Shown piece after piece: positions 34,675-44,433 of a stretch of 64,000 nucleotides of DNA (position 1 is its first letter; each line of letters opens with the position of its first letter). Location: NCBI RefSeq assembly GCF_009258045.1, contig NZ_CP041166.1, positions 496,001-560,000 on the forward strand, read 5' to 3'. Both the position numbers and the translations under genes were made by a program. Below the pieces are notes generated by a model. That model was given only the letters and a program-made list of their open reading frames with translations, ran no database searches and was not told the origin of the DNA. The stretch comes from Sulfurimonas xiamenensis. GTDB taxonomy: Bacteria > Campylobacterota > Campylobacteria > Campylobacterales > Sulfurimonadaceae.

Positions 34675-35529
34675 ATGAATCTCTTTTTAAAATTTTTTAC
34701 ACTTGTTTTTTTCCTGTTTTTTTCATCTCAGTTGAGTGCTCAAAACAGTGTAAGTGAAACCACTGACAAGTCACTGGAGAAGCCTTTGGTTGAGAGATAT
34801 ATTTTAGATGAGTTAAAAGATTTGCGTGTCGAAACCATAAAATTGAAAGCAGATGTTGAAAAAAGGCTCTCTAGAGCTGAGATAGAGCAGACTGACAGAG
34901 CTGCAAGATATATAACAGATACAATAGGAAATGTTTTTTATCTTATAGCGGCTGCTACATCCATACTTATTTTTGCCGGTTGGAACTCTCTTAGAGATAT
35001 TAGAAGTAAAACTGAAAAAATTGTCGAAGAGAGAATCGACACTATTACAAAAAAGTACAACACTCAACTTGAAGCTTTGCAAAACACACTCTCTCAGCAG
35101 TCAAAAAAGATACTTGACAATCAAAACAAAATCTACAACACCCAATATATTCACTCCTTGTGGATGCGCTCAAATTTAGAGACAAATCCACAGTCAAGAA
35201 TAGATATTTATGATGAAATTTTAAAGATAAATGATAATGATGCTGAAGTTTATGCTTATAAAGCGGATGCTGTTTTGGATATGGATGAGTATGAGTGGGC
35301 GCTGAGTCTTAGCAACAAAGCCATAGAGATAGACCCTCAGTATGGGTATGCTTATTGGCAGCGGGCATGTGCAAATGCAGTTCTTGGCAACAAACATCAA
35401 GCCATAGAAGATCTTCAGACGGCAGTAGAGAACTCGCCGCAGTTAAAAGATGAAATCAATAATGAAAAATTATTTGAAAATATAAAAGAGAGTGAAGAGT
35501 TTAAGAAGGTTGTCGCGCTTTTTAATTAA
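34675..35529 (+). CDS. Secreted/membrane TPR protein
   Basis: The 284-aa protein has a signal peptide (to about 22), a helical spacer, one membrane helix (about 85-104), a coiled coil (about 110-155) and two or three tetratricopeptide repeats (DNDAEVYAYKADAVLDMDEY and PQYGYAYWQRACANAVLGN). It probably serves as an assembly scaffold facing the cytoplasm. The next gene, pepN, is 51 bp away. Confidence 0.8.
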   Translation: MNLFLKFFTLVFFLFFSSQLSAQNSVSETTDKSLEKPLVERYILDELKDLRVETIKLKADVEKRLSRAEIEQTDRAARYITDTIGNVFYLIAAATSILIFAGWNSLRDIRSKTEKIVEERIDTITKKYNTQLEALQNTLSQQSKKILDNQNKIYNTQYIHSLWMRSNLETNPQSRIDIYDEILKINDNDAEVYAYKADAVLDMDEYEWALSLSNKAIEIDPQYGYAYWQRACANAVLGNKHQAIEDLQTAVENSPQLKDEINNEKLFENIKESEEFKKVVALFN

Positions 35530-35580
35530 TAAAAGCTGAGATGCCAATATGCTATTATTGCAAAAAAATAAAGAGAAATT

Positions 35581-38142
35581 ATGAGCGAAGCAAAAACAAT
35601 TTATCTAAAAGATTATAAAGCACCGGAGTTTACTGTAAAAACATGCGATTTGGTTTTTGAACTCTTTGAAGAGTATACGCAGGTTACAAATCTTATGCAG
35701 ATTGTAAAAATGGATAAAAGTGCTAAAGACTTGGTGTTAGACAGTGTTGAATTAGAATTGGTCGAGATTCATTTAAATGATGTAAAACTTGAAGAGGAGA
35801 GATATGTTGTTGAAAAAGAGAGTTTAAGAGTTTTAGATGTGGAAGATGAGTTTAAACTTATCATTATTAATAAAATTTATCCGCATCGAAACAGTGAACT
35901 TGAAGGACTCTATAAATCTGGCAACATTTTTTGTACACAAAATGAACCTGAGGGCTTTAGAAGAATAACTCCTTATATAGATCGCCCTGATGTAATGGCG
36001 GTGTTTAAAACTACGCTGGTGGCTTCAAGAGAAAAGTATCCGGTACTTCTTAGCAACGGAAATACTGAATCAAACTTTAAACTTGATGACGGAAGACATG
36101 GCGTTACATGGAGTGATCCATATCCAAAACCCTCCTATCTTTTTGCTTTGGTAGCAGGAGATTTGGGTGTTGTAAAAGATAAGTATATTACTGCAAGCGG
36201 GAAATATGTAAGATTAAATATTTACACTGACAAAGGGAATGAATCCAAATGCAAACATGCTATGAAATCTTTAAAAGAAGCGATGCAGTGGGATGAAGAA
36301 AAATATGGCAGAGAGTATGATTTGAGCCTTTACAATATTGTTGCGGTTGATAGTTTCAATATGGGAGCAATGGAGAACAAAGGACTTAATATTTTTAACT
36401 CTGCTTATGTTTTAGCGGATGAAGATACGGCTACTGATGCCAACTTTATGGGTATTCAAAGTGTTATTGCGCATGAGTATTTTCACAACTGGACGGGAAA
36501 TAGAATTACATGCAGGGATTGGTTCCAATTAACTCTAAAAGAGGGGCTTACAGTATTTCGCGACCAATGCTTTTCTGCAGATTTAAACTCAAAAGAGGTG
36601 CAGCGCATAGAGGATGTAAAAGCTCTTAGAGAGCGACAGTTTGTTGAGGATAACTCTCCGATGGCGCATCCGATTCAGCCTGATTCTTACATGGCGATAA
36701 ATAACTTTTATACGGCAACTGTATATGAAAAGGGCGCTGAGGTTATCCGCATGCTGCATACTCTTTTAGGAGAGCAAAAATACCGTAAAGCAATGGATCT
36801 CTATTTTGATACATTTGATGCTCAGGCTGTACGCACAGATGATTTTTTATGGGCGATGAGTAAAGCCGGCGAGATGAATCTCGAACAGTTTAAGAGATGG
36901 TACCATCAGTCAGGCACGCCAAAGTTGGATGTAGATGAAAAATTTGAAGACGGTACTTATACTCTTACTCTTATACAGAAAATACCTCATGCAGTAGATG
37001 GCAGTGAGCAGAAACCACACTTTTTTCCTTTAAAGATTGGACTTTTGGATGAGAGCGGAAAAGAGATTTTAGAAAAAACGCTTCTTATCTCAAAAGAGAA
37101 AGAGGAGTTTCTATTTAAAACCTCTTTTAAGCCCGTTTTGTCTATAAATAGAGACTTCTCTGCCCCTATTATTATTGATCAAAAAGAGACTCATTATGGA
37201 TTTTTGATGAAGCATGATACAAATAGTTTTGCCAAGTATGAAGCAGCGCAATTGTTTGGTATCCAAATTATAGAATCTCTTATGCAAGGCAATGATATAA
37301 ATGATGAGTATGTAAGAGCTTATGGGCATATTTTAGAGAGTGATTTAGATATTTCTTATAAAGCTCTGTTGCTTGAGCTCCCAAGTATATCTGCGCTGAT
37401 GCAGAGACAAAATGTTGTTGATTTTGAACTTATTTATGATGCGATAGAGAAGCTTCAAAAACATTTGGCGTCACTTTATAAAGAGAAACTTTTAGAGATA
37501 TATAGTAAATTTCATAATCCTTTATGCGTAGATCTTGATGCAAATAGCATAGGGAGCAGAAGTATAAAAAATCGTTGTTTAAAACTTCTCTCGTCACTAA
37601 AGAGTAATGAAATGGCAGTGATGGCAAATGAGCAGTACAGCAATTCACTAACTATGACAGACAAAGTTGCAGCACTTGATATTTTAGAAAATATATCGTC
37701 TGAGTATTCTGCTGTTGCATTTAAGCATTTTCACGACAAATATAGACAAAATACACTTGTTATGAATAAATATTTCTCTCTTTTAGCGGCTTCTCATAGA
37801 GAGGGTACCTTAGAGCGTGTAATCGCGCTTCAAAAGGATGCGGCATACAATGAACTTGTGCCAAACTTGGTTCGCTCTCTTGTTGGAACATTTACTCGAA
37901 ACTATAAATATTTTCATGCAAAAGATGGAAGCGGATATAAATTTGTAGCAGATAAAATTATAGATATAGATAAAATAAATCCGCAGATGGCTTCATCTCT
38001 TGCCGGAGCATTTAAAATCTATAAAAAATTAAATGTTCAAAACAAAAAAATGATGAAAGTAGAGTTAGAGCGTGTAGTTTCTACACACTCTCTTTCAAAA
38101 AATGTTTATGAAATTGTAAGTAAAATTATAAAAAATCAATAA
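35581..38142 (+). CDS. pepN: Aminopeptidase N
   Basis: The 853-aa M1 zinc aminopeptidase has the exopeptidase signature GAMENKGLNIF and zinc site HEYFHNWTGNR (His298, His302) with Glu321 eighteen residues later. The C-terminal helical DUF3458-type domains are present. It removes N-terminal residues from peptides in the cytosol. Length and order match E. coli PepN. Confidence 0.97.
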   Translation: MSEAKTIYLKDYKAPEFTVKTCDLVFELFEEYTQVTNLMQIVKMDKSAKDLVLDSVELELVEIHLNDVKLEEERYVVEKESLRVLDVEDEFKLIIINKIYPHRNSELEGLYKSGNIFCTQNEPEGFRRITPYIDRPDVMAVFKTTLVASREKYPVLLSNGNTESNFKLDDGRHGVTWSDPYPKPSYLFALVAGDLGVVKDKYITASGKYVRLNIYTDKGNESKCKHAMKSLKEAMQWDEEKYGREYDLSLYNIVAVDSFNMGAMENKGLNIFNSAYVLADEDTATDANFMGIQSVIAHEYFHNWTGNRITCRDWFQLTLKEGLTVFRDQCFSADLNSKEVQRIEDVKALRERQFVEDNSPMAHPIQPDSYMAINNFYTATVYEKGAEVIRMLHTLLGEQKYRKAMDLYFDTFDAQAVRTDDFLWAMSKAGEMNLEQFKRWYHQSGTPKLDVDEKFEDGTYTLTLIQKIPHAVDGSEQKPHFFPLKIGLLDESGKEILEKTLLISKEKEEFLFKTSFKPVLSINRDFSAPIIIDQKETHYGFLMKHDTNSFAKYEAAQLFGIQIIESLMQGNDINDEYVRAYGHILESDLDISYKALLLELPSISALMQRQNVVDFELIYDAIEKLQKHLASLYKEKLLEIYSKFHNPLCVDLDANSIGSRSIKNRCLKLLSSLKSNEMAVMANEQYSNSLTMTDKVAALDILENISSEYSAVAFKHFHDKYRQNTLVMNKYFSLLAASHREGTLERVIALQKDAAYNELVPNLVRSLVGTFTRNYKYFHAKDGSGYKFVADKIIDIDKINPQMASSLAGAFKIYKKLNVQNKKMMKVELERVVSTHSLSKNVYEIVSKIIKNQ

Positions 38143-38305
38143 TTTTTTTTATAATAAAAGGGCAAAAACTCCCAGAAATAGGACTTTTTCTTTCTGTTAT
38201 AATTACAAAGAATAATAATTATTTCTTATTTTATAGATGATATTTCCATTTTTTTTGATATCATAGATAAGAAGTTTTAAAACTTTTTATAAAAAGGATG
38301 TTTTT

Positions 38306-39775
38306 ATGGCAAGATTAGTTGTTCTTGGTGGAGGTATTTCTGGTCATACGGCTGCGACTTTCGCAGCAAAATGGTTAGGATCATCTCATGAAGTAGTTGT
38401 TGTTACTCCAAATTCAAAATGGAACTGGATTCCTTCAAATATTTGGGTAGGTGTTGGTGAAATGAAAAAAGAGGAGGTCACTTTTGAATTGGCTCCTATT
38501 TATGCAAAAGCCGGTATTAATTATAAACAAGCAAAGGCCGTCTCTATTAATCCAGAGGGTGATGAATCAAATAACAAGCCTTTTGTTACTATTGAGTATA
38601 CGCTTGATGGGCGTGAAGGTGAAGTTGAGAATGTAGAGTATGATTATTTGATCAATGCTACAGGTCCAAAGCTCAATTTTGGTGCAACTCCGGGGCTTGG
38701 AGATGCTAACGGGTTGGGTGAATTTACCGTCTCTGTTTGTACAGCGGATCATGCAACACATGCAAATGAAGAGTTTCAAAAATGCATAGAGAAGATGAAA
38801 AAAGGTGAGCGTCAAAAGTTTTTAATCGGTACCGGACATGGTCTGTGTACTTGCCAAGGTGCTGCATTTGAATATATTTTTAATATTGAACATGAGTTAA
38901 ATAAAGCCGGTGTTCGTGATATGGCTGATTTAACATGGATTTCAAATGAATCATTCCTTGGTGATTTCGGTGTCGGCGGATTACATATGAAGAGTATGGG
39001 ATATGCAGTTAGTTCAAAAATTTTCGCTGAGTCACTTTTTACAGAGAGAAATATTGATTGGCTAATTGGTGCTCATGTAAATAAGGTGGAAAAAGGAAAA
39101 GTACACTATGAGCTGCTTGACGGTTCTATGGGAGAAGAGGAGTTTGACTTTTCAATGTTGATTCCTCCGTTTGCGGGTGTTGGTCTTAAAGCTTACGGCA
39201 AAGACGGTTCAGATATTACAAATACAGTTTTTGCTCCAAACGGTTTTATGAAAGTTGATGCTAATTATAATGCAGGTGCTTATGAAAACTGGAAAGCAAG
39301 TGATTGGCCGAAAACCTACCAAAATCCTACATATAACAATATGTTTGCCTGCGGTATAGCATTTGCGCCTCCGCACCCTATCTCTAAACCTATGAGTTCT
39401 CCAAATGGAACACCTATTAATCCTACACCTCCTCGTACGGGTATGCCATCTGGTATTATAGGCAAAGCAGTGGCGCGCAGTATCTGCGATAAAATATTAA
39501 AAGGTGAAAATGCACCTTTACATGAGATTTCTATGGCTCATATGGGTGCTGCTTGTGTCGCATCTGCAGGAAAAGGTCTTTTTGACGGAACTGCTGCTGC
39601 AATGACAATTTATCCTGTTGTTCCTGATTTTGAAAAATATCCGGGAACTGGTCGCGATACGGATTATACTTTTGGCGAGATTGGTCTTGCTGGTCACTGG
39701 ATTAAACATATCCTTCATCATGTGTTTATTTGGAAGGCTAAGTTAAAAACCGGCTGGACGATGATCCCAGAATAA
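38306..39775 (+). CDS. sqr: Sulfide:quinone oxidoreductase
   Basis: The 489-aa flavoprotein oxidises sulfide to sulfur or polysulfide and passes electrons to quinone. It has an N-terminal FAD motif VVLGGGISGHTAATFAA, SKWNWIPSNIWVGVGEM, conserved cysteines in SVCTADHATH and GHGLCTCQGAAFEY, and the IPPFAGVG segment. It is longer than type I enzymes (~430 aa), so it belongs to one of the other SQR classes; which one needs a tree. It is a marker of sulfur metabolism. A 54-aa ORF with a strong RBS follows at 30 bp. Confidence 0.9.
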   Translation: MARLVVLGGGISGHTAATFAAKWLGSSHEVVVVTPNSKWNWIPSNIWVGVGEMKKEEVTFELAPIYAKAGINYKQAKAVSINPEGDESNNKPFVTIEYTLDGREGEVENVEYDYLINATGPKLNFGATPGLGDANGLGEFTVSVCTADHATHANEEFQKCIEKMKKGERQKFLIGTGHGLCTCQGAAFEYIFNIEHELNKAGVRDMADLTWISNESFLGDFGVGGLHMKSMGYAVSSKIFAESLFTERNIDWLIGAHVNKVEKGKVHYELLDGSMGEEEFDFSMLIPPFAGVGLKAYGKDGSDITNTVFAPNGFMKVDANYNAGAYENWKASDWPKTYQNPTYNNMFACGIAFAPPHPISKPMSSPNGTPINPTPPRTGMPSGIIGKAVARSICDKILKGENAPLHEISMAHMGAACVASAGKGLFDGTAAAMTIYPVVPDFEKYPGTGRDTDYTFGEIGLAGHWIKHILHHVFIWKAKLKTGWTMIPE

Positions 39776-39804
39776 AAATTAAGATAGATATCAAAGGAGA
39801 TAAA

Positions 39805-39969
39805 ATGCAAAAAAAAGCAGAACACAATATTAAAGCGTATGACAAAAATTTTACAACTATGACTCCCGGTCCGTTTGCCGTCAAGTTAAGAACATGTAAA
39901 ATTTGGCAATTGATAAGATTTATTGTTATAAATCTAAAAATGTTAGTGGTAGTAAACAAAAGCCACTAA
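39805..39969 (+). CDS. Small protein downstream of sqr
   Basis: ATG 39805 is preceded by AAAGGAGA at ideal spacing. The 54-aa product (KAYDKNFTTMTPGPFAVKL, then a hydrophobic WQLIRFIVINLKMLVVV segment) has one possible membrane helix. It ends 15 bp before a strong terminator shared with sqr, so they form one transcript. No family is recognised; it might anchor SQR at the membrane. Confidence 0.65.
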   Translation: MQKKAEHNIKAYDKNFTTMTPGPFAVKLRTCKIWQLIRFIVINLKMLVVVNKSH

Positions 39970-39983
39970 ATTTATAATTTTTA

Positions 39984-40016
39984 AGACCTTAGAATATAAA
40001 TCTAAGGTCTTTATTT
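39984..40016 (+). terminator. Terminator of the sqr transcript
   Basis: AGACCTTAGA-atataaa-TCTAAGGTCT is a 10-bp perfect stem followed by TTATTTATT. It lies directly after the small ORF. Confidence 0.85.
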
Positions 40017-40059
40017 ATTAAAACAAATTACTACTATTATTTTTTAGCAAGGCATATTT

Positions 40060-40869
40060 ATGATTAAAGAGATAATTACTTACCCAACTCCGCCGAGTGT
40101 TCAATACGCAACGGATGTTAGAGTTTTTAATGAAGAGATTTTTTCTTTAATCGAGGATATAAAAGATACAATTGAGGCAAACTCTTTAGAGGCTCTTGCC
40201 GCTTTTCAAATAGGCAGTTATTATAATATAGTAGTTGTTAAAAAAAGTAATGAGAAAGATTTTTTAGAGTTAATAAATCCAAGAATAATAAGCAATAGCG
40301 GCAAAGTAACTACTACAGAAACAACAGCTTATTTTCCGGGATTAAGTGCAGAAGTTACAAGATATGAAAAGATAAGCATTGTATATCAAGATAGAGAGGG
40401 GAAGCAACACTCTTTAAAAGCTGAGGGGGATCTTAGTATTTTGCTTCAAAGAAAGATTGATTATACTTTTGGTTCAAGTTTTTTAAATAAACTCTCAAAA
40501 GATGAAAAAAAAGTATTTCAAAAAAAGCTAGAATTTGGAAGTGATATCGCTATCTCAGAGAGTTGCCCGACAACATTTAAGAGAGATTTTATAATTAAGA
40601 TTATAAATATAGTAATGATTGCAATGGCAGTTTTGCTTACTGGTTCATTGTTTGTAAACGAGGAAATTTCTCAACAACTTTGGCAATATCAGACTTATCT
40701 CTTTTCTAGTGCGATAGTGCTTAATGTAATATATTTTTTCTATGCCCAATATGAAGGTAGAAAATTCACATCTTGTACTAGCTGCCAAATAGGAAATATA
40801 ATCGGAACTACCGTGATATCTTTAATTAAGCTCTTTGTAATTATACTATTGTCTTATTTTATAATGTAA
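40060..40869 (+). CDS. Peptide deformylase-like protein lacking metal ligands, fused to membrane domain
   Basis: Residues 1-155 follow the peptide deformylase fold: SLEALAAFQIG (45-52, motif I GLAAPQIG), PRIISNSGKV, AYFPGLS (motif II, EGCLS, with Cys replaced by Gly94) and SILLQRKIDYTFGSSFLNKLS (motif III QHExDHLxGxLFIDRLS, with H-E-H replaced by Arg131, Lys132, Tyr135). All three metal ligands are gone, so it cannot deformylate. The C-terminal part (about 175-269) has three membrane helices and a CTSCQ motif. It lies 15 bp before a hybrid histidine kinase and is likely its partner; a sensor or peptide-binding role is inference. Confidence 0.8.
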   Translation: MIKEIITYPTPPSVQYATDVRVFNEEIFSLIEDIKDTIEANSLEALAAFQIGSYYNIVVVKKSNEKDFLELINPRIISNSGKVTTTETTAYFPGLSAEVTRYEKISIVYQDREGKQHSLKAEGDLSILLQRKIDYTFGSSFLNKLSKDEKKVFQKKLEFGSDIAISESCPTTFKRDFIIKIINIVMIAMAVLLTGSLFVNEEISQQLWQYQTYLFSSAIVLNVIYFFYAQYEGRKFTSCTSCQIGNIIGTTVISLIKLFVIILLSYFIM

Positions 40870-40884
40870 AGAAAGTAATAGTTT

Positions 40885-43542
40885 ATGAAAAAAAAAGTAC
40901 CGATTCTTATAAAAAATAGAGATATTTTTATATCTTCAAAAGAGAGTATTCTGCATCAATGGGCGTCATATATTTCTGTCAAAAAAATATTAAAAATTCA
41001 TGATATAGAAGTAGAACAGTTTGTAAATGATTATGGTAAAGGCGTATTTGACTATTTTATGGGTGTAATATCCAGTGAATTTGAGATAGGCGATTGTCCT
41101 ACGATGCATAACTTTTTAGATTTTTTAAAAGATAAAGATGTCAGAGCAGATGAGCTTTTTGATATATGCAGCCATTTTAGAAAATCAATGATTGATTTTT
41201 CATATGATTCTAATTTAAATTCAAAAATGCTCTTTGATGAAATATCTTTTATGTTCGATGAAAATTTTAAAGGGGTTTTAAAATACTACACAGATACAGT
41301 TTTTCAAAAAGAGCAAGAGATAGATCGGCATGTTAAACTTTTAAGTGAATATCAAAAAGCATTAGATGAGAGTGCTATTATTTCAAAAACGGATAAAGAT
41401 GGCAATATAACTTATGTAAATGATAAATTTGTCCAACTAAGCGGATATAGCGCACAGGAGCTTATCGGCAGTAAATATAGTATTTTCAAACATGAAGATA
41501 TGCCCCAAGAGTATTTTGAAGATTTATGGTTTCAGTTAGAAAATGCGGGTATTTTTAGAGGAACTATTAAAAATAATAAAAAAAACGGAGACTATTTTTA
41601 TGTAGATGTAACAATTGTAAAAATAGTGGATGCCTATGATGATTCTGTTGAGTATATATCTATTGCGAACGATGTAACAAAACTAATCGATGCAAGACTT
41701 GAAGCTCAAAGAGCTTCTCAAGCAAAAGAGTATTTTTTATCCAATATGTCACATGAGATAAGAACACCGCTTAATGCAATTTTAGGTTTTGTAAATCTTT
41801 TAATAGAACAAGATACTTCAAAACAGCATAGAAAATATTTGGAAATTATTTTAAACAGCGGAGAAAATTTACTTAGCATTATTAATGATATTTTAGATTT
41901 TTCAAAACTTAGAAGCGGCGAGTTTACTATTGAACCAAAAGTATTTTCAATTCATAATGAAATCAGCCATACATTAGAACTTTTTGTAGCCTCTGCAAAT
42001 TCTAAAGATATTACTATTACATCTTTTATAGATCCAAATATACCCAAAGAGTTATATGCCGATTCACTAAGAATTAAACAAATTTTATCTAATTTTTTAA
42101 GCAATGCTATAAAATTTACTCCGGTAGGGGGTTACATAAATATTGAAGCTACATGTAAAGATAAGATATTAAAAGTAAGTGTTAGCGACAATGGAATCGG
42201 CATAAATAAAGATGATATCAATCATATCTTTTCAGCTTTTACTCAAGCCGGACAGGGAGAGATAGAAAAGTTGCATGGAACCGGATTGGGATTGTCTATT
42301 TGTCATCAGCTCTCAGAGCATATGGGGGGAAGTGTTCATGTAAAATCCGAAATAGGACACGGGAGTACATTTTGGGTTGAGATTCCTGTTGAAATTCATA
42401 ATAATGAGTGCCAAATTTTCACTGATATGCATGAATTGAAAAAATTAAAAACAGTGTTTTATTCAAAAAATGCTATAAAAAATTATAAAATAGATTCATT
42501 TTTTAAATATGCTAAAGTATTTAATCTTGATATAGATATTGTTGATAATCTTGACACAGAGTATGATATAGCAATACTTTTGGATGAGCATATCGATGAT
42601 AAACTAAAAAAAACTATGCTAAACTCAGATAAAAAATTTATAATTCTTGAAAGCAGACCAAGTGATAAATATGAAAAATATGCACATATAATATGCGTGT
42701 GTTTTCCTCTTTATTGTTCAAAAATCAAAGCTGCTTTTAATGAATTGCTTAATCCATATTTACTATATTCTCCTCATAAAAATAGCAATAACTTAAATTT
42801 CCAAGGACATATTTTAATAGCCGAAGACAATGAAGCAAATCAGGAATTAATTAAAATTCTCTTAAACAAATATGGACTTACTTATGATTTGGCAACTAAT
42901 GGCTTAGAGGCAGTAAATCTTTACAAAAAAAATAATTATGATCTTATTTTAATGGATGAACAGATGCCGGTGATGGATGGCAATAAAGCTGTTCAAGAGA
43001 TTATAAAATATGAAAAAGAGAAGGGGCTTAGACACACGCCTGTATCTGCTTTAACGGCAAATGTTATTAAAGGGGCAAAAGAGCGTGGCTTATTGAGTGG
43101 GTTTGATTCATTTTTAGGAAAACCTATTGTGATGAAGGATCTAGAGAGAGTATTTTTTAATTATCTAAAAGTCACTAAAGAAGATGACACTAATTTAAAA
43201 CAATCTGCTATAAACAGTAAGATAGAAGGATTAAATTATGAAAAATTGAGTCAAGAGCTTATGCTAAATGATGATGAATTAATTATGCTGGTAGAGCTTT
43301 TTTTAAAAAAAATGTCAAAGCAAATTCCTGAATTAGAAGCAGCAATTAAATCAAAAGATTATAAAAAGATAGCTCTTATTGCTCATAGTATAAAAGGTTC
43401 AAGTGGCAATTTTAGGCTTGAAGAGATACAGGAGCAGAGCGAGAAAATAGAAAAAATGGCTAAAGCTAAAGATAAAAAATATGATTATGAAAGTGCATTT
43501 GAAAAAATAAAAAGCAGATTAGCGAAAATAAAAATATTTTAA
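40885..43542 (+). CDS. Hybrid sensor histidine kinase with PAS, receiver and Hpt domains
   Basis: The 885-aa protein has no membrane helix. Domains in order: a helical N-terminal segment (1-150), PAS (about 160-275, KDGNITYVNDKFVQLSGYS), DHp with His290 in FLSNMSHEIRTPLNAILGF, ATPase (about 390-505; VSDNGIGINKDD, GTGLGLSI), receiver (about 640-760; Asp in DLILMDEQMPVMDG) and Hpt (about 785-885; His in IALIAHSIKGSSGN). It is a cytosolic phosphorelay kinase. It is co-transcribed with the deformylase-like gene and runs end to end with a response regulator on the other strand. Confidence 0.93.
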   Translation: MKKKVPILIKNRDIFISSKESILHQWASYISVKKILKIHDIEVEQFVNDYGKGVFDYFMGVISSEFEIGDCPTMHNFLDFLKDKDVRADELFDICSHFRKSMIDFSYDSNLNSKMLFDEISFMFDENFKGVLKYYTDTVFQKEQEIDRHVKLLSEYQKALDESAIISKTDKDGNITYVNDKFVQLSGYSAQELIGSKYSIFKHEDMPQEYFEDLWFQLENAGIFRGTIKNNKKNGDYFYVDVTIVKIVDAYDDSVEYISIANDVTKLIDARLEAQRASQAKEYFLSNMSHEIRTPLNAILGFVNLLIEQDTSKQHRKYLEIILNSGENLLSIINDILDFSKLRSGEFTIEPKVFSIHNEISHTLELFVASANSKDITITSFIDPNIPKELYADSLRIKQILSNFLSNAIKFTPVGGYINIEATCKDKILKVSVSDNGIGINKDDINHIFSAFTQAGQGEIEKLHGTGLGLSICHQLSEHMGGSVHVKSEIGHGSTFWVEIPVEIHNNECQIFTDMHELKKLKTVFYSKNAIKNYKIDSFFKYAKVFNLDIDIVDNLDTEYDIAILLDEHIDDKLKKTMLNSDKKFIILESRPSDKYEKYAHIICVCFPLYCSKIKAAFNELLNPYLLYSPHKNSNNLNFQGHILIAEDNEANQELIKILLNKYGLTYDLATNGLEAVNLYKKNNYDLILMDEQMPVMDGNKAVQEIIKYEKEKGLRHTPVSALTANVIKGAKERGLLSGFDSFLGKPIVMKDLERVFFNYLKVTKEDDTNLKQSAINSKIEGLNYEKLSQELMLNDDELIMLVELFLKKMSKQIPELEAAIKSKDYKKIALIAHSIKGSSGNFRLEEIQEQSEKIEKMAKAKDKKYDYESAFEKIKSRLAKIKIF

Positions 43543-44292
43543 TTATTTTTCAATATAGTAACCAATTCCAGAGGCATTTTTTATAATGTCTGTCGGAAGT
43601 TTGTTTCTAAGCCGCCAAACAAGTGTTCTGATACTGTTTTCTGTTGCTCCGCGTTCTTTCCAAACATAATCAATAGCTTGGTCAAAACTAATAATATGTC
43701 CAATTTTTGCAACAAGAAGTCTTAGTATTGCACTCTCTTTTTTTGTAAGTTTGATTTTTTCATTATTGTAAAATATATGATTTTTAGAAATATCTATAGA
43801 GTAACCGTTTCCAAAATTAACAATAGGTTTATCTGATTCTCTTTTTGAGTAGAGCAGTTTTTCTATGTTTTGTTCATTTATTTTATTGGCATCAATCTCT
43901 TCAAATCTTTTGTTTTCCATATTAAATTTAAAAATTGCCATCTGTATTGTTGCATGGAGAGAAGATGGATCAAAAGGTTTTACTATATAGCCATAAGGCT
44001 CCGTTTTAATTGCTTCAGATATTATCTCATCATCGCTGTAAGATGTCAAATATATAAAAGGAATTGTGTAAGACTCTTTTATTGTTTTAGCAAGTCTAAT
44101 TCCATCATCACCCTCTTGAAGAGAGATATCAATAATAATTACATCAGGCTTATATTTGTCTATCTTTTCTTTTGCTTGAACTGCATCACTACACACTGCA
44201 ATAACATCATAGTCATGTTTCAATAAAGATAATTTCAGATTCAGTGCTGTAATTTCATCATCTTCAACAATAATAATAGAATTTCTTTTCAT
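43543..44292 (-). CDS. Response regulator with winged-helix output
   Basis: The 249-aa protein has a receiver domain (phosphoacceptor Asp in DVIIIDISLQEGDDG, Lys in YIVKPFDPS) and a C-terminal winged-helix domain (SIRTLVWRLRNKLP, GIGYYIEK). It converges with the hybrid kinase with no gap between the stops and is its likely target, by position. Confidence 0.9.
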   Translation of the reverse strand: MKRNSIIIVEDDEITALNLKLSLLKHDYDVIAVCSDAVQAKEKIDKYKPDVIIIDISLQEGDDGIRLAKTIKESYTIPFIYLTSYSDDEIISEAIKTEPYGYIVKPFDPSSLHATIQMAIFKFNMENKRFEEIDANKINEQNIEKLLYSKRESDKPIVNFGNGYSIDISKNHIFYNNEKIKLTKKESAILRLLVAKIGHIISFDQAIDYVWKERGATENSIRTLVWRLRNKLPTDIIKNASGIGYYIEK

Positions 44293-44433
44293 ATTTGATC
44301 CATAATGTTTAAATGTAATTATTTTATAAAAGTATTATAGTATAAATTTCTGAAAGTTAGTAGAAAATGTGATGATTTTGTTATTATTTTATATAAAAAT
44401 GATTTTTTAAATAAATAATTTTTGTTTATATTG

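Noticed and set aside
34566-34757. Short plus-strand frame before the TPR gene
   Set aside because: It overlaps the TPR gene's start in another frame, without an RBS.
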